Shown here piece by piece: positions 20,731 to 24,559 of a stretch of DNA of 24,559 bases. A program made the position numbers and the translations under genes. The stretch spans positions 1-24,559 of the forward strand of contig CANCDA010000013.1 in NCBI GenBank assembly GCA_947374705.1, in the 5' to 3' direction. The first letter of the stretch is position 1, and every line of letters starts with the position of its first letter. Source of the stretch: Comamonadaceae bacterium. GTDB taxonomy: Bacteria > Pseudomonadota > Gammaproteobacteria > Burkholderiales > Burkholderiaceae_C. The notes beneath the pieces are model-generated. The model was not told the origin of the DNA. It made no database searches and was given only the letters and a program-made list of their open reading frames with translations.

Positions 20731-22338
20731 TCAAACTTTATGACGCGCCGCCTCTGCGGCTTCAATGTCTTTGGCCATTTTCTTGCCCAACTCTACGCCC
20801 CATTGGTCGTAGGCATGAATGCCCCAAATGGCGGCTTGACAGAACACCTTGTGCTCATACAAGGCCATCAAGGCCCCCATGCTGCGCGGCGTCAAGGCGT
20901 CCACCCAAATCGTGCTGCTGGGCACGTTGCCGGGATAGCTGCGGTGCGGGGCCAGGCGCTTTACCTCGGCTTCATCCAGACCACTGTCGCGCAAAGCCTG
21001 CACGGTTTCCTCCGGACTTCGTCCCATAGCCAGGGCTTGCGCTTGGGCCTGCATATTGAGCAAGACCACGCGGTGGTGCTCGGCGGCAAAGGGCAAGGGA
21101 CTGCGCTCGGTACGCAGGCCAATGAAGTCCATGGGCACCAGGTGCTGACCCTGGTGAATCAGTTGAAAGTAAGCATGCTGACCGTCAATGCCCAAGCCGC
21201 CCCACAGCACGGGGGCGGTGGCCACCTCCACCGGGCTGCCGTCGATGTGCGTGCGTTTGCCGTTGGACTCCATGTCCATCTGCTGCAAGAACGAAGCGAA
21301 CTTGCCCAGAGGCGAAGCGTAGGGCGCAATGTTGTGCGTGGTCGCGCCCAAAAAATTGCGGTTCCACACGCCAAACAAGGCCATCAACAGCGGCAGGTTT
21401 TGGTCTTTGGGAGCGGACATGAAATGCTCGTCCATGGCTCGTGCGCCCAACAGCATGTCCTGAAACGCAAAAGCCCCAATCGAGATGGCCAGGGGCAAAC
21501 CAATGGCCGACCACACCGAGTAACGCCCGCCCACCCAGTCCCAAAACCCAAAAGTGTGCTCAGGCGTGAAGCCTTGCGCCTCGGAAATTTCAGGGTTGGC
21601 CGTGACCGCAATCAAGTGTTGATGCAGTTGACCCTCGGGGCAACCCGCGTCCAGCAGCCAGCGTTTGGCCGAGGTGGCCAAGGTCATGGTTTCTTGCGTG
21701 GTGAAAGTCTTGCTTTGCACCACAAACGCCGTGCGTGCGGGGTTGAGCGTGGCCAAGGTGGTGTACAGGCTCCAGGCATCCACGTTGGACACGTAGTGCA
21801 CCCGCACCTTGTTTTTATAGCTCTCCCTCGTCAAGTGGCTCAAGGCTTCGGTCGTCATGCGCGGACCCAGATCAGAGCCGCCAATGCCCAGGTTCACCAC
21901 GTCGGTGATGGATTCATTCGCGTGTCCTTTGAGCTGACCTTCACGCACTTTCTCGGCAAACATGCAAACACGCAAGAGCTCATGACCCACTTGTTTGGAG
22001 ATGTTCGCACCCCAAGGTGGATTGGGCACATGGCTACCGCGCAAGGCCACGTGCAAGACAGCGCGCTGCTCGGTGGTGTTGATGGCGTCACCGCGAAACA
22101 TGGCCTGTGCTTGCGCCATGACTTGGGACTCATCGGCCAGCGTCAAGAGTTGTTGCAACACCTCGGCCGTCACGCGCTGTCGCGAGTAGTCGATGCTGAT
22201 GCCCGCACCGCTGACTTGCCATTGTTCAATGCGCCGGGGGTCTTTGAGCAACTCCCGCAAATGCGGCTGTGTGCTGTGCGACAAGGCCTGGAGCGCTTTC
22301 CAGGCCTGGCGATCTTGGGGTTTGATGAAGGGTTTCAT
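20731..22338 (-). CDS. pgi: Glucose-6-phosphate isomerase
   Basis: Interconverts glucose 6-phosphate and fructose 6-phosphate in the cytoplasm. It has 535 residues, slightly shorter than E. coli Pgi. Signatures include NLGIGGSDLGPRM, FVVQSKTFTTQETM, FGFWDWVGGRYSVWSAIGL and GLGIDGQHAYFQLIHQG, carrying the SIS-domain phosphate-binding and catalytic residues. It starts 3 nt after the eda stop and is followed 3 nt later by glk, indicating one operon. A long open frame on the opposite strand is a composition shadow. Confidence 0.96.
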   Translation of the reverse strand: MKPFIKPQDRQAWKALQALSHSTQPHLRELLKDPRRIEQWQVSGAGISIDYSRQRVTAEVLQQLLTLADESQVMAQAQAMFRGDAINTTEQRAVLHVALRGSHVPNPPWGANISKQVGHELLRVCMFAEKVREGQLKGHANESITDVVNLGIGGSDLGPRMTTEALSHLTRESYKNKVRVHYVSNVDAWSLYTTLATLNPARTAFVVQSKTFTTQETMTLATSAKRWLLDAGCPEGQLHQHLIAVTANPEISEAQGFTPEHTFGFWDWVGGRYSVWSAIGLPLAISIGAFAFQDMLLGARAMDEHFMSAPKDQNLPLLMALFGVWNRNFLGATTHNIAPYASPLGKFASFLQQMDMESNGKRTHIDGSPVEVATAPVLWGGLGIDGQHAYFQLIHQGQHLVPMDFIGLRTERSPLPFAAEHHRVVLLNMQAQAQALAMGRSPEETVQALRDSGLDEAEVKRLAPHRSYPGNVPSSTIWVDALTPRSMGALMALYEHKVFCQAAIWGIHAYDQWGVELGKKMAKDIEAAEAARHKV

Positions 22339-22341
22339 AGC

Positions 22342-22989
22342 TCAGTTCTTGTTGGCAATGGCACAGGCCTCGCGCGCCAGCCGCGTGATCTCCGACCAGT
22401 TCCCCTTCTCCACAACCTCCACCGGGGTCAGCCAGGAGCCGCCCACCATGGCCACATTGGCTTGCTTTAAAAATTCACCCATATTGGCCAGCGATACACC
22501 CCCTGTGGGACAAAACTGCATATCCCCCAAAGGCCCACCCAACGCCTTGAGCATCGCCAGGCCACCCGCTTGCGCGGCGGGGAAGAGCTTGACCAAGGAG
22601 AAACCGTAGTCGCGCGCGGCCATCACCTCACCCGGCGTCATCACCCCCGGCATAAAGGGCATGCGGCAGTCCATGGCGGCCTGCACCAATGCAGCACTCA
22701 TGCCGGGTGAGAGCGCAAAGCGTGCGCCTGCTGCCTGCACTTGCGCCATCTCCTGCGCTCGCGTCACCGTGCCTGCGCCCACCTGCATCTGGGGCACGTG
22801 TTTGGCTACGCGCTCAATGGCGGGCAAACCGGCCGCGTGGCGCAGGGTGATTTCCATCACGTCGATGCCACCCTCCAGCAGAGCATGCGCCATGGGAACG
22901 GCCTGGTCAACGTGCGTGATGACGATCACGGGCACCACACGCGACGTGAATGCGGGACGTGTGAAGGTGGGGTGACTGGCAGAGTTCAT
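22342..22989 (-). CDS. eda: KDPG aldolase (2-dehydro-3-deoxy-phosphogluconate aldolase)
   Basis: Second Entner-Doudoroff enzyme, cleaving KDPG to pyruvate and glyceraldehyde 3-phosphate. It has 215 residues from ATG 22989, the usual length of single-domain Eda. Catalytic residues fit E46 and R50 (VMEITLRH) and the Schiff-base lysine K134 (SLVKLFPA), with the phosphate-binding PTGGVSLAN near 161-169. The frame remains open upstream to 23163, but that extension overlaps edd and does not resemble Eda, so ATG 22989 is preferred. It starts 28 nt after edd. Only a weak ribosome site is seen. Confidence 0.94.
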   Translation of the reverse strand: MNSASHPTFTRPAFTSRVVPVIVITHVDQAVPMAHALLEGGIDVMEITLRHAAGLPAIERVAKHVPQMQVGAGTVTRAQEMAQVQAAGARFALSPGMSAALVQAAMDCRMPFMPGVMTPGEVMAARDYGFSLVKLFPAAQAGGLAMLKALGGPLGDMQFCPTGGVSLANMGEFLKQANVAMVGGSWLTPVEVVEKGNWSEITRLAREACAIANKN

Positions 22990-23017
22990 GACGTTAAAAG
23001 TGTGAAGGTATGAAGTT

Positions 23018-24559
23018 TCAAAGGTGTGACAGCAGCGGCGATGCGCCTTCTTCGGCGTGCGCCGCATGGGCACGAAACAGCGCAAACAGATCGCGCCCGG
23101 TGCCACGCTGGTTGGCGCTGAGATCAGCCGCTGGCGCGACGCGCGCGGCCAGTTCGGCCTCACTCACCTCCAGCGTGAGTTGGTGCTGATCGCAGTCCAG
23201 CGTGATCATGTCGCCGTTTTGCACCTTGGCAATCAGGCCGCCGTTGACCGCCTCCGGGCTCACATGGATAGCCGCAGGCACTTTGCCGGATGCACCCGAC
23301 ATGCGCCCATCGGTCACCAGCGCCACCTTGAAACCTTTATCTTGCAACACCCCCAGCAGCGGCGTGAGCTTGTGCAACTCCGGCATGCCGTTGGCTTGCG
23401 GGCCCTGGTTGCGCACGACGGCCACAAAGTCGCGCTCCAGCTGACCGTCTTTGAACAGTTGGGCCAGCTCTTTTTGATCGGTCACCACCACCGCAGCGGC
23501 ACGCACGAGGCGGTGTTCCGGCTTGACGGCTGACACCTTGACCACGGCGCGGCCCAAATTACCCTGTAGCAACCGCAGTCCCCCATCCGCACTGAAAGGC
23601 TGGCTCACAGGGCGCAGCACGGCTTCATCGGCCGAGTGCGTAGGTACGGGCCGCCAAGCGAGCTGATCGTGCTTGAGCCAGGGCTCAACGGTGTAACGGT
23701 GCAGGCCGAGGCCCATGACGGTGTGCACGTCCTCGTGCAACAAGCCTGCGCCCAACAGTTGTTGAATCAAATACCCCATGCCGCCTGCGGCCTGGAAATG
23801 ATTCACATCGGCGCTGCCATTGGGGTAAATGCGGGCCAGCAAGGGCACACAGCCCGACAGCTCAGAGAAATCATCCCAGTTGACCATCAGCCCGGCGGCG
23901 CGCGCCATGGCGATCAAGTGCATGGTGTGGTTGGTCGATCCCCCGGTGGCCAGTAGGCCAATGATGCCGTTGACGATGACTTTGGCGTCGATTTGATGGC
24001 CCATGCCCACAACACCCTGACCATCGTTCTGGCCTTTTGACAACGCAACGACCCGCTGTACCGCCGCAAGGGTAAGCGCCTCACGCAAAGGCGTGCCGGG
24101 GTTCACGAAGGACGAGCCCGGCAAATGCAGCCCCATGATCTCCATCAACATCTGATTCGAGTTGGCCGTGCCGTAGAAGGTGCAAGTTCCGGCACCGTGG
24201 TAAGCCGCTTGCTCCGCCGCCAGCAGGGTCTCTCGGCTGACCTGGCCTTGCGCGTACTGCTGGCGCACCAAAGATTTTTCGTCATTCGACAACCCCGAAG
24301 TCATGGGGCCGGCCGGCACAAACACCGCAGGCAAATGGCCAAACTGCAAAGCCCCGATAAACAAGCCGGGCACGATCTTGTCGCACACGCCCAGAAACAG
24401 CGCCGCGTCAAACACGTTGTGCGACAGGCCCACCGCCGTGGCCAGGGCAATGACATCGCGCGAGAACAGCGACAACTCCATGCCGTCCTCGCCCTGCGTC
24501 ACGCCATCGCACATGGCGGGCACGCCACCCGCCACCTGCGCGGTGGCCCCGGCCGCTCG
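23018..24559 (-). CDS. edd: Phosphogluconate dehydratase, C-terminal part (cut by window end)
   Basis: First Entner-Doudoroff enzyme, converting 6-phosphogluconate to KDPG with an iron-sulfur cluster. The visible 513 residues lack roughly the first 90 relative to the E. coli protein; the frame stays open through the window edge. IlvD/Edd-family motifs include PAMCDGVTQGEDGMELS, GVCDKIVPGLFIGA and GTCTFYGTANSNQ with the three likely cluster cysteines, ATGGSTNHTMHL and the C-terminal VTDGRMSGASGKVPAAIHVSPEA. The GxxCTFYGTANSNQ form indicates Edd rather than IlvD. It heads the edd-eda-pgi-glk run on this strand. Confidence 0.95.
   Translation of the reverse strand, partial: RAAGATAQVAGGVPAMCDGVTQGEDGMELSLFSRDVIALATAVGLSHNVFDAALFLGVCDKIVPGLFIGALQFGHLPAVFVPAGPMTSGLSNDEKSLVRQQYAQGQVSRETLLAAEQAAYHGAGTCTFYGTANSNQMLMEIMGLHLPGSSFVNPGTPLREALTLAAVQRVVALSKGQNDGQGVVGMGHQIDAKVIVNGIIGLLATGGSTNHTMHLIAMARAAGLMVNWDDFSELSGCVPLLARIYPNGSADVNHFQAAGGMGYLIQQLLGAGLLHEDVHTVMGLGLHRYTVEPWLKHDQLAWRPVPTHSADEAVLRPVSQPFSADGGLRLLQGNLGRAVVKVSAVKPEHRLVRAAAVVVTDQKELAQLFKDGQLERDFVAVVRNQGPQANGMPELHKLTPLLGVLQDKGFKVALVTDGRMSGASGKVPAAIHVSPEAVNGGLIAKVQNGDMITLDCDQHQLTLEVSEAELAARVAPAADLSANQRGTGRDLFALFRAHAAHAEEGASPLLSHL

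Noticed and set aside
20740..22470. 576-codon open frame on the plus strand opposite pgi
   Set aside because: It mirrors the codons of a clear pgi gene and runs on into eda; composition rich in His, Gly, Gln and Arg, with no recognisable domain.
22990..23163. N-terminal extension of the eda frame into edd
   Set aside because: It overlaps edd by about 145 bp and has no similarity to Eda; ATG 22989 gives the normal length.

Overview
The window is a compact, GC-rich, mostly gene-filled stretch of a bacterial chromosome with no tRNA, rRNA, CRISPR array, insertion sequence or phage gene that I can see. Protein sequences and gene order (ffh / cytochrome c assembly gene / pilS-pilR-ampD / nrdAB / alanine-lysine-rich histone H1-like gene / accBC-prmA / mpl / edd-eda-pgi-glk) point to a betaproteobacterium, most likely Burkholderiales of the Comamonadaceae type. 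This taxonomic call is inference from recognised families, not a database match.

Layout. Positions 1-694 hold the 5' part of ffh on the minus strand. A plus-strand run follows: a CcsA/YpjD-like cytochrome c assembly protein, a small zinc-finger-like membrane protein, the PilS-PilR two-component system and AmpD, joined by ATGA or TGAATG junctions (838-5706). A 407-bp gap (5707-6113) carries a sigma70-like promoter bracketed by two NrdR-type boxes in front of the class Ia ribonucleotide reductase genes nrdA and nrdB (6114-10330). Next come an H1-like DNA-binding protein and its intrinsic terminator (10502-11049). The minus strand then carries accB-accC-prmA-zinc-ribbon/DUF3426-PfkB kinase (15684 down to 11077), preceded by a TlpA-like thioredoxin and an unrecognised conserved protein (16964 down to 15821). 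The muropeptide ligase gene mpl (16997-18409, plus) converges on, and overlaps by 23 bp, a DAHP synthase gene (aroG type, minus). Upstream of aroG on the same strand lie glk, pgi, eda and edd, the last cut by the window end.

How the genes work together. Edd and Eda are the two Entner-Doudoroff enzymes; Glk and Pgi feed glucose and connect to fructose 6-phosphate. DAHP synthase draws PEP and erythrose 4-phosphate into aromatic amino acid synthesis. AmpD and Mpl are both peptidoglycan recycling enzymes. AccB/AccC start fatty acid synthesis. NrdA/NrdB make deoxynucleotides.

The most interesting observation is in the 202 bp between glk and aroG. On the minus strand there is a 23-codon leader ORF with a run FYFYFSF (six of seven residues Phe or Tyr), a perfect 10-bp terminator hairpin followed by seven Us, and two earlier segments that can form mutually exclusive protector and antiterminator pairings. 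This is the full design of a ribosome-mediated Phe/Tyr transcription attenuator controlling DAHP synthase. It also sits directly downstream of the Entner-Doudoroff genes with no other terminator between. A second window-wide pattern is that several genes lacking a Shine-Dalgarno sequence have a -10-like hexamer 6-8 nt before the start codon, suggesting leaderless transcripts.
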